NCBI GenBank assembly: GCA_017519005.1
Contig: JAFWTG010000072.1
Coordinates: forward strand, 1-56,313
DNA length: 56,313 nt
Source: Oscillospiraceae bacterium
Lineage (GTDB): Bacteria > Bacillota > Clostridia > Oscillospirales > Oscillospiraceae
Reading direction: 5' to 3'
Made by a program: the position numbers and the translations under genes. Positions 33,877-42,841 of this stretch are shown piece by piece. The first letter of the stretch is position 1, and each line of letters begins with the position of its first letter. Below the pieces are notes generated by a model. It searched no databases and was not told where the DNA came from. It worked only from the letters and a program-made list of their open reading frames with translations.

Positions 33877-35412
33877 ATGCCCCAATTCATTACGCCTGCC
33901 GAGGCTGTCAAGCTGATCCGGGACGGAGACACGCTGATCTATAACAATTTCCTGGGGATGTACAACTGCGAGCAGCTTTCCGCCGCGCTCAACGAGCGCT
34001 TCCGCGCCGAGGGCCATCCCAAGGAGCTGACCATCTACTGCACCGCCGGTCTCGGCGGCTGGGCGCCCAATACGGTCTGCGAGCAGATCGTCACTCTGGG
34101 CGCCGTGAAAAAGCTCTATCTCAGCCACTACGCCTCCATGCCCGTCACCGCCCAGATGGTGCTGGACAACCAGATTGAGGCTTACAACCTGCCCTTTGGC
34201 GTCATGTCCCACGCGGTCCGCGCCGCGGCCGCCGGTCACGACTTCGTGATCTCCGACGCCGGCCTCAACCTCTTCGTAGACCCAAAGTACAAGGGCTATC
34301 AGCTCAATGAGCGGTCGAAAGAAGAGCTGGTGGAGGAGATCTGGATCAACGGAAAGCGCCACCTGAAATACGATGTTCCCAAGCCCGACGTCGCCCTGAT
34401 CAAGGCCAGCAGCGTGGATTCCCGCGGCAATATTTCTATGGAAAACGAGCCCGTCATCGGCGATCCCCTTTCCATTGCCCAAGCTACCAAGCGCCGCGGC
34501 GGAATCGTGATCGTCCAGGTGGAAAAGGTGCTGGAGACGCCGCGCCGTCCCATTGAGATTTCCATCCCCGCGGTGCTGGTGGACTACGTCTGCGTGACCC
34601 CGGAGCAGACCCAGATCCAGGGCATCCCCGGCTCCGATCCCAAGTTTGCCGGCGACGTTCCCATGAGCGACGAGGCGCTGGTAGAATACGCCAAGGGCCA
34701 CGCATCCTCCAACCCCAAGGACTTCGCCAAGCGGCTCATCGCCATGCGGGCAGCCCGGGAGCTGAAGGAGGGCGACGTGGTGAACATTGGCGTCGGCGCG
34801 CCGGAATTCGTGGCGGTGGAGGCCGCCCGGACCGGCATGCTCCCCAAGGTGGCGCTCACGGTGGAGGCCGGCTCCATGAAGGGCCTTCCCATGGGCGGCC
34901 TGGCCTTCGGCGCAGCCATGGGCACCCACGCAGTCTGCACCACCGCCGAGCAGTTTGACCTCTATGACGGCGGCGGCCTGGATATCTGCTTCATCGGCGC
35001 ACTGGAGGTCGACGCGGAGGGAAATGTCAACGGCCACTACAACCCCAAGAAGCTTTCCGGCATCGGCGGCTTCATCAATATCACCCAGTTCACCCACCGC
35101 GTCGTGTTCTGCACCACCTTCTCCGCCGGCGGTCTGGAAATCACTCGGGACGAGAACGGCCTGCACATTGTAAAGGAGGGCAAATTCCTGAAGTTCGCGC
35201 CTCAGGTTACGGCTCTCAGCTTCTCCGCGCAAAACGCCCATGAGAACAAGCAGGAGATCACCTACGTCACGGAGCGCTGCGTGTTTAAGCTGGGCGAAAA
35301 GGGCCTGGTCCTCACCGAGGTCGCCAAGGGGATCGACGTGAAGAAGGACATTCTCGACCTCCTTCCCTTCTCCGTCGAGGTTGCAGAGGACCTGAAGGAA
35401 ATGGAGTTCTGA
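33877..35412 (+). CDS. Family I acyl-CoA:acetate CoA-transferase
   Basis: A 511-residue single-chain enzyme with fused alpha and beta halves, related to propionate and 3-oxoacid CoA-transferases. Catalytic Glu330 is placed in VEAGSMKGLPMGGLAFG, a slight variant of the usual ExGxxGGxP motif. N-terminal half landmarks are RDGDTLIYNNFLG and GLGGWAPNTVCEQI. It would swap CoA between an acyl-CoA, such as isobutyryl- or isovaleryl-CoA made by the upstream oxidoreductase, and acetate. AGTAGGAGG precedes the ATG, 16 bp after the gamma subunit. Confidence 0.88.
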   Translation: MPQFITPAEAVKLIRDGDTLIYNNFLGMYNCEQLSAALNERFRAEGHPKELTIYCTAGLGGWAPNTVCEQIVTLGAVKKLYLSHYASMPVTAQMVLDNQIEAYNLPFGVMSHAVRAAAAGHDFVISDAGLNLFVDPKYKGYQLNERSKEELVEEIWINGKRHLKYDVPKPDVALIKASSVDSRGNISMENEPVIGDPLSIAQATKRRGGIVIVQVEKVLETPRRPIEISIPAVLVDYVCVTPEQTQIQGIPGSDPKFAGDVPMSDEALVEYAKGHASSNPKDFAKRLIAMRAARELKEGDVVNIGVGAPEFVAVEAARTGMLPKVALTVEAGSMKGLPMGGLAFGAAMGTHAVCTTAEQFDLYDGGGLDICFIGALEVDAEGNVNGHYNPKKLSGIGGFINITQFTHRVVFCTTFSAGGLEITRDENGLHIVKEGKFLKFAPQVTALSFSAQNAHENKQEITYVTERCVFKLGEKGLVLTEVAKGIDVKKDILDLLPFSVEVAEDLKEMEF

Positions 35413-35550
35413 AATATTATGAAACTATGAAACTATGAAAATATGAAAATATTGAGGTGTCGCTTCACGACGGATTTTTATCCATTTTTCAATTCGGAGA
35501 ATTGAAAAATACTACAATAGTTTCATAGTTTAATATTTTAATAGTTTCAT
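35413..35550. repeat. Composite AT-rich inverted repeat
   Basis: The left side carries direct ATGAAACT / ATGAAAAT copies (35420-35453). The right side (35515-35550) carries ATAGTTTCAT copies in opposite sense, so the two halves can pair. The centre holds a 12-bp perfect hairpin ATTTTTCAATTC-GGA-GAATTGAAAAAT (35484-35510). It separates the CoA-transferase from the GntR gene and could act as terminator, operator or a small mobile repeat. Confidence 0.75.
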
Positions 35551-35573
35551 CAACTCCAAAGGAGGTGAACCCT

Positions 35574-36260
35574 ATGCCCTACGCCGCCAACGCGCTGTCC
35601 GTCAAAATCGCGGATCAGCTGACGGATATGATCGCCAAGCGCCGCTTCCAGCCCGGCGACAAGCTTCCCAACGAGCTGGATCTGGCAGAGGAGCTGCAGG
35701 TCAGCCGGACCACGCTGCGGGAGGCGCTGCGAATTCTTAGCACCCGCGGACTCGTGGAGGCGCGGCGCGGCATCGGCACCTTCGTCACCGAAAGCAAGAG
35801 CATCCACGCGGATTACGACGTGCTGAAAATCCAGAACACCAACGTCACCACCAAGGAACTCTATGAGATGCGCCTGATGTTTGAGCCCCAGGCCGCCTAT
35901 TACGCGGCCCTTCGGGCCGGCGACGAGGAGCTGGAAACGATCTTTCGCTACGGGGAGCTGGACGAGCAGATGATTCTGCGGCGCGATCCGCTCTGGGACG
36001 AAAGCGAGCAGAAATTCCACAACTCCATTGCCTCCGCCACGCACAATCAATTTATCACCGCCCTGCTGCCGATTTTCAATCGGGCGATCCACCAGGGCAT
36101 CATCCTGGCGAACGAGTCGCCGGAGGTCTCGGAAATGACCCTCCACGACCATCGGGTTCTGATGAACTACCTGCGGGACCGCAACCCGGAGGGCGCCAAG
36201 ACGGCAATGTACCTCCATATCATCAACACCATGCGGGCCTTCCACATCCCGCTGGACTGA
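35574..36260 (+). CDS. GntR/FadR-type transcriptional regulator
   Basis: A 228-residue regulator with a winged helix-turn-helix at residues ~10-75 (KRRFQPGDKLPNELDLAEEL, QVSRTTLREALRILSTRGLV, EARRGIGTFV) and a C-terminal FCD helical ligand domain (LYEMRLMFEPQAAYYAA, then SEQKFHNSIASATHNQ with conserved His). FadR-type proteins bind carboxylates or acyl-CoA. Its place between the catabolic genes and ilvE suggests it controls them. AAAGGAGGTG gives a near-ideal ribosome site for ATG 35574; a GTG at 35565 is in frame. Confidence 0.93.
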   Translation: MPYAANALSVKIADQLTDMIAKRRFQPGDKLPNELDLAEELQVSRTTLREALRILSTRGLVEARRGIGTFVTESKSIHADYDVLKIQNTNVTTKELYEMRLMFEPQAAYYAALRAGDEELETIFRYGELDEQMILRRDPLWDESEQKFHNSIASATHNQFITALLPIFNRAIHQGIILANESPEVSEMTLHDHRVLMNYLRDRNPEGAKTAMYLHIINTMRAFHIPLD

Positions 36261-36266
36261 AGCAGC

Positions 36267-36344
36267 GCACAGGGGACGGTTCCCTGTGCCGGCGCACCTT
36301 CCAAAACGTAAATCGCATCATGCACAGAGAACCGTCCCATGTGC
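36267..36344. repeat. Pair of inverted 23-nt palindromic elements
   Basis: Unit 36267-36289 (GCACAGGGGACGGTTC...) and unit 36322-36344 (GCACAGAGAACCGTCC...) are near-exact reverse complements 32 bp apart. Each is itself partly palindromic at GCACAG/CTGTGC. The arrangement resembles paired REP/BIME elements common in Firmicutes. Confidence 0.8.
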
Positions 36345-36366
36345 CCAACGAAAAAGGAGAATCATC

Positions 36367-37443
36367 GTGAAAGGTCTTACCATTATCAAAACCGAGCATC
36401 CCAAGGAAAAGCCTGCCAAGGGCACGAAGCTGGGCTTCGGCTCCGTCTTCACCGACCACATGCTGCTGATGGACTACACCCGCGGCATCGGCTGGCATGA
36501 CGCCCGCATCGTCCCCTACGGCCCCATTTCTCTGAGCCCCGCCGCCACCTGCTTCCATTACGCCCAGGAGACCTTCGAGGGCATGAAGGCCTACCGCGCC
36601 GAGGACGGCCGCATTCTGCTGTTCCGGCCCGAGGAGAACTTCAAGCGTCTGAACCTCTCCAACGAGCGTCTGTGCATCCCCGAGCTGGACGTGGACTTCT
36701 GCATCGAGAGCCTGAAGGAGCTGGTGCTGCTGGATAAGGAATGGATCCCCGAGGACAAGGAAGCCTCCCTGTACATCCGTCCCTTTGTCATCGGCAACGA
36801 GGCCAAGCTGGGCGTCAAGGAAGCCGACAGCTATATCTACTGCGTGCTGCTCTCCCCCTCCGGCGCCTATTATGAGAACGGCCTGAAGCCCGTCCCCATC
36901 TACGTCGAGGAAAACTACGTACGCGCGGTCCGCGGCGGCACCGGCTTTGCCAAGACCGGCGGCAACTACGCCTCCTCCATGAAGGCCCAGTCCATCGCCC
37001 ATGAGAAGGGCTACTCCCAGGTGCTTTGGCTGGACGGCGTGGAGAAGAAGTACGTGGGCGAGGTCGGCGCGATGAACATCTTCTTCGTCATCGACGGCGA
37101 GGTCATCACCCCCGAGCTGGACGGCTCCATCCTCTCCGGCATCACCCGGAAGTCCATGATCCACATTCTGCGGGAGAAGGGCTACAAGGTCACCGAACGG
37201 AAGATCGCCATCCAGGAAATCGCGGACGCCTACGACGCCGGAAAGCTCCAGGAGGTCTTCGGCACCGGTACCGCCGCCGTCATCTCCCCCGTGGGTCAGC
37301 TGGAATGGGGCGATAAGGTCATGAAGATCAACAACGGCGAGATCGGCAGCATTTCACTCTACGCCTACAAGACCCTCACCGACATCCAGTGGGGCCGGGC
37401 CAAGGGTCCCGAGGGCTGGTCCGTCGAGATCGGTCACGAATAA
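36367..37443 (+). CDS. ilvE: Branched-chain amino acid aminotransferase
   Basis: A fold-type IV PLP enzyme of 358 residues that transfers the amino group between 2-oxoglutarate and Val/Leu/Ile. The PLP lysine is Lys196 in FAKTGGNYASSM, followed by GYSQVLWLDG and EVGAMNIFFV. TAAVISPVG marks the phosphate-binding end. GTG 36367 is preferred because AAAGGAG precedes it. It supplies 2-oxoacids to the oxidoreductase upstream if run catabolically. Confidence 0.95.
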   Translation: MKGLTIIKTEHPKEKPAKGTKLGFGSVFTDHMLLMDYTRGIGWHDARIVPYGPISLSPAATCFHYAQETFEGMKAYRAEDGRILLFRPEENFKRLNLSNERLCIPELDVDFCIESLKELVLLDKEWIPEDKEASLYIRPFVIGNEAKLGVKEADSYIYCVLLSPSGAYYENGLKPVPIYVEENYVRAVRGGTGFAKTGGNYASSMKAQSIAHEKGYSQVLWLDGVEKKYVGEVGAMNIFFVIDGEVITPELDGSILSGITRKSMIHILREKGYKVTERKIAIQEIADAYDAGKLQEVFGTGTAAVISPVGQLEWGDKVMKINNGEIGSISLYAYKTLTDIQWGRAKGPEGWSVEIGHE

Positions 37444-37461
37444 TTTAACAGAATAAAGCAG

Positions 37462-37487
37462 CGGGGAGAGGCGGCCGCCTCTCCCCG
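37462..37487. terminator. Terminator between ilvE and pyk
   Basis: Perfect 26-bp palindrome (CGGGGAGAGGCGG and complement), then TTTTCG on the plus strand. Convergent genes flank it. Confidence 0.85.
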
Positions 37488-37503
37488 TTTTCGCTGCGCA
37501 AAT

Positions 37504-38922
37504 TTATTTCTGCAGCGTCTCGACCTTGATTAAGTTGGAATTGCCGCTGGCGCCGTTGGTGATACCGCCGGTGATCACGACGGTATCTCCCTTTTTCGCC
37601 AGTCCTGTCTGCCGCGCCACCAGGCTGGCATGGTAGAACAGCACGTCGGTGGAGTTGAATTCGTCCGCCATAACCGGGACCACGTTCCAGCTCATGGCCA
37701 GCTTGCGGAAGGCCTTTTCGCTGGAGGTCATGCCGATGATGGGCATGGGAGGCCGGAAACGGGCCACCAGACGGCCCATCAGACCCGTGAGCGTCGTGGC
37801 CACGATGCAGGTGGCCTTGGTGTCGATGGCCAGCTGGCAGGCAGAATGGGAGAGAGCGTCGGTGTTGTTTTTCAGCACGAAGGGCTGTTGGGCGAAGCGC
37901 TCCACGTAGTCGATGTGCTTTTCCGCCTCCTCGGCAATGCTGGCCATGGCCTGGACCGCCTCCACGGGGTATTTGCCAGCGGCGGTCTCGCCGGAGAGCA
38001 TCAGCGCGCTGGTGCCGTCAAAGACCGCGTTGGCTACGTCGGAGATCTCGGCGCGGGTGGGCCGGGGCTTGGAAATCATGGATTCCAGCATTTCGGTGGC
38101 GGTGATGGCCAGACCGCCGCGGAGCCGGCACATGGTAATGAGCTGCTTCTGAATGGCCGGCAGCTCCACGTAGGGGATTTCCACGCCCAGGTCGCCGCGG
38201 GCCACCATCAGGCCCTCGCAGTAATTCAGAATCTCCTGGGCGTTGTCTACGCCGGAGCGGTTCTCCAGCTTTGCAATGATGCCGATGTCCTTGCCGCCGT
38301 TGGCATCCAGAAAGGCTCTGGCGTCCAGAATGTCCTGGGGCGTGGAGACGAAGGAGCAGGCAACGAAATCCACCTCCTGCTCGATGCCGAAGAGCAGATC
38401 GGCCTTGTCATTCTCTGAGAGGAACACCTGATTGAGCACCTTGTCCGGGAAGCTCATGCTCTTGCGGTCGGAGAGATCGCCGCCGATCAGGGTGCGGCAG
38501 ATCAAATCTGTGTCGGTCTTTGCCTCCACCTGAAATTTCACAAGCCCGTCGTTCACCAGGATGATATCCCCTGTCTCCATGTCGTTTGCCAGGCCCTTAT
38601 AGGAGACGCTGACGCGGCTTTCGTCGCCCTCGACCTCGTTCACGGTAAAGGTAAAGGTCGCGCCGTCCTCGACGTGGACCCGGTGATTGGCAAAGGTGCG
38701 GATCCGATATTCCGGACCCTTGGTATCCAGCATAATGGGCAGCGGAACCTGCAGCGTTTCCCGGACTTTCCGGATGAGTTCGATGCGCTGCAGGTGTTCT
38801 GCGTGCGTTCCGTGCGAGAAATTCAATCGAGCGACGTTCATTCCGGCCTGAACCATGCGGGTCAGCGTCTGCTCGTCTGAGCAGGAAGGGCCGATGGTGC
38901 AGATGATCTTCGAGCGCTTCAT
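37504..38922 (-). CDS. pyk: Pyruvate kinase
   Basis: Glycolytic enzyme converting phosphoenolpyruvate and ADP to pyruvate and ATP. 472 residues from ATG 38922 (AAAGGATG upstream), like E. coli PykF. It lacks the extra PEP-utiliser domain of Bacillus pyruvate kinase. Landmarks are TKIICTIGPSCSDEQTL-like start (SKIICTIGPS), NFSHGTHAEH, LDTKGPEYR and MVARGDLGVEIP. GPEYR is used instead of the commoner GPEIR. Single gene with a strong promoter. Confidence 0.97.
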   Translation of the reverse strand: MKRSKIICTIGPSCSDEQTLTRMVQAGMNVARLNFSHGTHAEHLQRIELIRKVRETLQVPLPIMLDTKGPEYRIRTFANHRVHVEDGATFTFTVNEVEGDESRVSVSYKGLANDMETGDIILVNDGLVKFQVEAKTDTDLICRTLIGGDLSDRKSMSFPDKVLNQVFLSENDKADLLFGIEQEVDFVACSFVSTPQDILDARAFLDANGGKDIGIIAKLENRSGVDNAQEILNYCEGLMVARGDLGVEIPYVELPAIQKQLITMCRLRGGLAITATEMLESMISKPRPTRAEISDVANAVFDGTSALMLSGETAAGKYPVEAVQAMASIAEEAEKHIDYVERFAQQPFVLKNNTDALSHSACQLAIDTKATCIVATTLTGLMGRLVARFRPPMPIIGMTSSEKAFRKLAMSWNVVPVMADEFNSTDVLFYHASLVARQTGLAKKGDTVVITGGITNGASGNSNLIKVETLQK

Positions 38923-38970
38923 GTAAATCCATCCTTTCTGAATCTTGATCTGCGCGTGTGTCCTGATTTG

Positions 38971-38999
38971 ATTGTACCATCCCCCGCTTCCCTTGTCAA
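38971..38999 (-). promoter_or_regulatory. Promoter of pyk
   Basis: Minus strand TTGACA, 17-nt spacer, TACAAT; leader about 42 nt. Confidence 0.8.
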
Positions 39000-39011
39000 C
39001 CGCCGGAGATT

Positions 39012-40943
39012 TCAATTTGAGAACTGACTGTTGTAGAGATTGGCATAGAAGCCGCCGGCAGCCAGCAGGCTATCGTGGTTTCCGACTTCGATAACGCGGC
39101 CGTCCTTCATCACCAGGATCACGTCGGCCTCCCGGATCGTGGAAAGCCGATGGGCGACGATGAAGCTGGTCCGGCCCTGCATCATGTTTGCGAAGGCCTT
39201 TTGGATCTTGATCTCCGTGCGGGTGTCGATGGAGGAGGTGGCCTCGTCCAGAATCAGCATGGGCGGAAGGCAAAGCATAATCCGGGCGATGCAAAGCAGC
39301 TGCTTCTGTCCCTGGGAGAGCATCCCGCCGTCCTCGCTGATATAGGTGTCGTAGCCCTGGGGCAGCAGACGGATGAAGCTGTGGGCGTGAGCGGCTCGAC
39401 AGGCGGCCTCTACCTCCGCGTCGGTGGCGTCGGGCTTGCCCAGGGTCAGGTTCTCCCGGATGGTGCCGGAGCGAAGCCAGGTGTCCTGGAGGACCATACC
39501 GTAGCCGCTGCGCAGCGCGGCCCGGGTCATGTCCCGAATATCGGTCCCGTCCACCCGGATGGCCCCGCCGTCCACGTCGTAGAAGCGCATGAGAAGATTG
39601 ATTAACGTGGTCTTTCCGCAGCCGGTGGGGCCGACGATCGCAATGCGCTGACCGGGCTGGGCGGTGATGGAAAGCTTTTCGATCAGGGATTTGGATTTGT
39701 CATAGGAGAAGGACACGTCGTCCAGACTGACCTCGCCGCGGATAGACGAGCTGCCCGTACTGTCATTCTGAGCGGCGCGCAGCGGAGTCGAAGAATCCGC
39801 TCCCCCGTCCCCTGCTGCCGCTTGCCTGCCGCCCGCCGTCGTATCGCAGGCGCGGGCTGCGGATTCTTCGCTGCGATCAGAATGACAGTGATCCGGTGTT
39901 TCCGCAGGCTCGTCCATCAAGGCAAAAATCCGGCCGGCACAGGCCAGGGCGTTCTGGAACTCCGTCACCACGCCGCTGATCTCGTTGAAGGGCTTCGTGT
40001 ACTGGTTGGCGTAGGCCAGCAGAGCCGACAGACTGCCGACGGTAAAGGCCGCCGTCGTCCCGGCGGTGGAGACGCAGAGCAGGGCGCCGGTCAGCACCAC
40101 CGCGGCATAGACAACGGAGTTGACGAAGCGGGTGCAGGGATTGGTCAGCGAGGAGAAGAAAATGGCCTTAAGGGAGGTCTTTTCAAGCCGTCCGTTGATG
40201 GCGTCGAAGTCCGCCACGCTTCTCCCCTCCCGGCCAAAGGCCTTGACCACCTTCTGACTGCCCAGCAGCTCGTCCACGAAGGCGGTCTGCTCTGCCCTGG
40301 TCTTGCTCTGCTCCAGGAAGTAGCTGTGGGTGTGGGAGGCGATAAACTTTGCCACAACGAAGCTCAGAGGCGTCAGGACGATGACGATCAGGGCAATCAG
40401 CGGCTTGATGGAGAGCATGAAGCCAAGAGTCCCCAGAATCGTAACGATACCGGTAAAGAGCTGGGTGAAGCCCAGCAGCAGACCGTCTGCAAACTGGTCC
40501 ACGTCGGTGATGATCTGGCTGACGATGGAGCCCACGCTTTGCTTGTCCAGGTAGGAGAGCGGAAGCCGCTGTAAATGTCGGAAGGCTCGGTTGCGGACGT
40601 CCCGGACAACGTCATAGGTGACCCGGTTGTTGATGACGCTGACCAGCCACTGAACCAGGGCCGTCAGCACCGCGAAGAGGGCGATGGTCAGCAGGAGCTT
40701 CCACACCGCGTCGAAGTCCACCTGCCGAGGGCCGAGGATGTGGTCAATGGCCCGCCCCACCAGCACGGGAATATAAAGGGTCAGCGCCACCGTGGCGGCG
40801 GAGAACAGAATCGACAGCAGGATCAGCCAGCGGTAGGGCCGCAAGGCCTTCAGAACCCGCTTCATCGTTCCGCCGTTCCGCCGGGCAGCGGGGGCTGCCG
40901 AACGTCCGGAGCCCGGATCCTGGATTTTGGATCCCTGCTTCAT
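39012..40943 (-). CDS. ABC transporter, fused membrane and ATPase domains (exporter half 2)
   Basis: A 643-residue half-transporter: six-helix membrane domain (to ~320), then an ATPase domain with Walker A VGPTGCGKTTLI, signature LSQGQKQLLCIARIM and Walker [13 protein letters not shown]. With the gene upstream it likely forms a heterodimeric multidrug/lipid-type exporter. ATG 40943 overlaps the upstream stop as ATGA with GGAGG before it; a weaker internal ATG is at 40865. The linker between domains carries a ~43-residue insert (CHSDRSEESA...STPLRAAQND) encoded by an inverted-repeat element, absent from normal family members. Confidence 0.93.
   Translation of the reverse strand: MKQGSKIQDPGSGRSAAPAARRNGGTMKRVLKALRPYRWLILLSILFSAATVALTLYIPVLVGRAIDHILGPRQVDFDAVWKLLLTIALFAVLTALVQWLVSVINNRVTYDVVRDVRNRAFRHLQRLPLSYLDKQSVGSIVSQIITDVDQFADGLLLGFTQLFTGIVTILGTLGFMLSIKPLIALIVIVLTPLSFVVAKFIASHTHSYFLEQSKTRAEQTAFVDELLGSQKVVKAFGREGRSVADFDAINGRLEKTSLKAIFFSSLTNPCTRFVNSVVYAAVVLTGALLCVSTAGTTAAFTVGSLSALLAYANQYTKPFNEISGVVTEFQNALACAGRIFALMDEPAETPDHCHSDRSEESAARACDTTAGGRQAAAGDGGADSSTPLRAAQNDSTGSSSIRGEVSLDDVSFSYDKSKSLIEKLSITAQPGQRIAIVGPTGCGKTTLINLLMRFYDVDGGAIRVDGTDIRDMTRAALRSGYGMVLQDTWLRSGTIRENLTLGKPDATDAEVEAACRAAHAHSFIRLLPQGYDTYISEDGGMLSQGQKQLLCIARIMLCLPPMLILDEATSSIDTRTEIKIQKAFANMMQGRTSFIVAHRLSTIREADVILVMKDGRVIEVGNHDSLLAAGGFYANLYNSQFSN
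39759..39889. mobile_element. 131-bp inverted-repeat element inserted in frame
   Basis: Bounded by a 13-bp perfect terminal inverted repeat ACTGTCATTCTGA (39759-39771) / TCAGAATGACAGT (39877-39889). Subterminal GAAGAATCCGC and GCGGATTCTTC are also complementary. No transposase frame is inside, so it is MITE-like. It lies within the ABC transporter gene and keeps its frame. A related composite copy is at 43656-43806. Confidence 0.8.
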
Positions 40944-42691
40944 ACCGCCGCCTCCTTTCGGAACTGGGACTCGTGGATTTCCCGGTAGACGGGGCAGGTC
41001 TCCAGCAGCTGCTCGTGGGTGCCGAGACCCACAAGCTTTCCCTCGTCCAGCACCACGATCTGATCCGCGTGCCGCACGGCGGAGGTCCGCTGGGCCACGA
41101 AAAAGATCGTGGGGGAGTAGTCCAGGGCCCGCAGGGCCTTCCGCAGGGCCGCGTCGGTGGCAAAGTCCAGGGCGGAGGAGCTGTCGTCGAGAATCAGAAT
41201 TTCCGGCTTCCGGACCAGCGCCCGGGCAATGGTGAGCCGCTGACGCTGTCCGCCGGAGAGGTTTCGCCCGAACTGTTCGATTTCCCCGTCCAGACCGCCC
41301 TTGGCGGCCACCACCTCCAGGGCCTGGGCAGCGCGCACAGCCTCCATCAGCGCTTCGTCAGAGACCGGAAGAGCGGATGGCAGCGCGCCATCCCTGCCGG
41401 GCGCGCCCCAGAGAAGGTTTTCCCGGATCGTTCCTTTGAACAGGACGGCCTTTTGGGGGACGACGCCGATCTTCTGCCGCAGTGCTGCGGGCTCCATGGC
41501 GCGCACGTCGATCCCGTCCACCAGCACCCGGCCGGACGTGGCCTCGTAGAATCGGGGAATCAGATTTACGAAGCTGGATTTGCCGCTGCCGGTGCCGCCG
41601 ATGACGCCGATCACCTGGCCAGGCCGGACCCGGAGCGTCACTTGCTCCAGCGCCTCCCCTGCCGCGCCTTGATAGCGCAGGGCTGCGTGGTCAAACTCCA
41701 CCCGCAGGGCGGGATCGCCGCCGGGCAGCTCCGCGTGAACGCGCTCTTCGTCCGAAATGTCTAAAATATTCTGAATCCGCTTGCCGCAGGCCAGGGATTT
41801 CGTAATATTGATGATGAGATTGGCCAGCTTAATCAGCTCCACCAAAATCTGAGACATATAGTTGTAAAGGGCCACCACCGCGCCCTGGGTCAAAATGCCG
41901 GCGTTGACCCGGATCGCACCGGTGCGGATCAGCAGAATCACCGCCAGGTTGACGATGATATAGGTCAGCGGATTCATGAGGGAGGACACCCGCCCGACCC
42001 GCTGCTGCGCGGCAGTCAGGACCTCGTTCTGCGTTTCAAAGCTCCGGCACTCGGCCTCCTCCTTGCGGAAGGCCCGCAGCACCCGGACGCCGTTCAGATT
42101 TTCCCGCGTTATGGCCAGCACCTTATCCAGCCGCTCCTGGACCCGCTTATACATGGGCATGGTCAGCAGCATGACGCCGAAAACCACCAGAGCCAGCACC
42201 GGTATAGCCGCCACGAACCAGAGAGCCGCCGTCGTATCGATGGTGAAGGCCATGACCATGGCCCCGAAGACCACAAAGGGCGAACGCAGCAGCAGACGAA
42301 GCGTCAGATTGAGTCCGGTCTGCACCTGATTCATATCGGAGCTCATGCGGGTGATCAGTGTGGGAATTCCGATGCGGTCCAGGGTGGCGTAGGGAAAGCG
42401 CTGGACCTGGGCGTAGAGCGCGTGGCGCAGCCGCGTCACGAAGCCCACCGCCGCCCGGGCGGAGAAGTATTGGGCCGTGACCGAAAAGACCAGCCCCAGC
42501 AGGCCCAGGCCGGCCAGTAGCAGACTCATGCGCATGATATAGCCATTATCGGATCCGCCGATGCCCCGGTCGATCACCGCGGCCACGATCAGCGGCACGA
42601 AGAGCTCCAGCGTCGCCTCGGCCAGCTTCAGCAGCGGACCCAGGACGCATTCCTTCCGATAAGGTTTCAGATAAGAAAACAGTTTTCGCAT
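40940..42691 (-). CDS. ABC transporter, fused membrane and ATPase domains (exporter half 1)
   Basis: A 583-residue half-transporter: membrane domain from the N-terminus, then ATPase domain with Walker A GGTGSGKSSFVN, Q-loop QKIGVVPQKAVLF, signature NLSGGQRQRLTIARAL and ILILDDSSSALD. The Walker-B-adjacent catalytic Glu is replaced by Asp (DDSSS), as in degenerate sites of heterodimeric exporters. The partner downstream has DEATSS, which supports one consensus and one degenerate site. GGAGG precedes the ATG. Confidence 0.95.
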   Translation of the reverse strand: MRKLFSYLKPYRKECVLGPLLKLAEATLELFVPLIVAAVIDRGIGGSDNGYIMRMSLLLAGLGLLGLVFSVTAQYFSARAAVGFVTRLRHALYAQVQRFPYATLDRIGIPTLITRMSSDMNQVQTGLNLTLRLLLRSPFVVFGAMVMAFTIDTTAALWFVAAIPVLALVVFGVMLLTMPMYKRVQERLDKVLAITRENLNGVRVLRAFRKEEAECRSFETQNEVLTAAQQRVGRVSSLMNPLTYIIVNLAVILLIRTGAIRVNAGILTQGAVVALYNYMSQILVELIKLANLIINITKSLACGKRIQNILDISDEERVHAELPGGDPALRVEFDHAALRYQGAAGEALEQVTLRVRPGQVIGVIGGTGSGKSSFVNLIPRFYEATSGRVLVDGIDVRAMEPAALRQKIGVVPQKAVLFKGTIRENLLWGAPGRDGALPSALPVSDEALMEAVRAAQALEVVAAKGGLDGEIEQFGRNLSGGQRQRLTIARALVRKPEILILDDSSSALDFATDAALRKALRALDYSPTIFFVAQRTSAVRHADQIVVLDEGKLVGLGTHEQLLETCPVYREIHESQFRKEAAV

Positions 42692-42728
42692 AGAGGCCTC
42701 CTGCTTTCAGGGATTTATGAATAATTCT

Positions 42729-42756
42729 ATTATAACAGAAAACCAGCAAGAATCAA
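42729..42756 (-). promoter_or_regulatory. Promoter of the ABC exporter operon
   Basis: Minus strand TTGATT, 16-nt spacer, TATAAT, about 40 bp before the gene. Confidence 0.7.
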
Positions 42757-42769
42757 TGCCGAGTTTGGA

Positions 42770-42798
42770 TTGACAAGAAATACCGTATCGCTTATAAT
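42770..42798 (+). promoter_or_regulatory. Promoter of tcdA
   Basis: TTGACA, 17-nt spacer, TATAAT, a consensus promoter divergent from the exporter promoter 14 bp away. Confidence 0.85.
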
Positions 42799-42841
42799 AC
42801 GGGTGATATTCTGAAATCAAACGGCGTCAGGAGGTAACACG

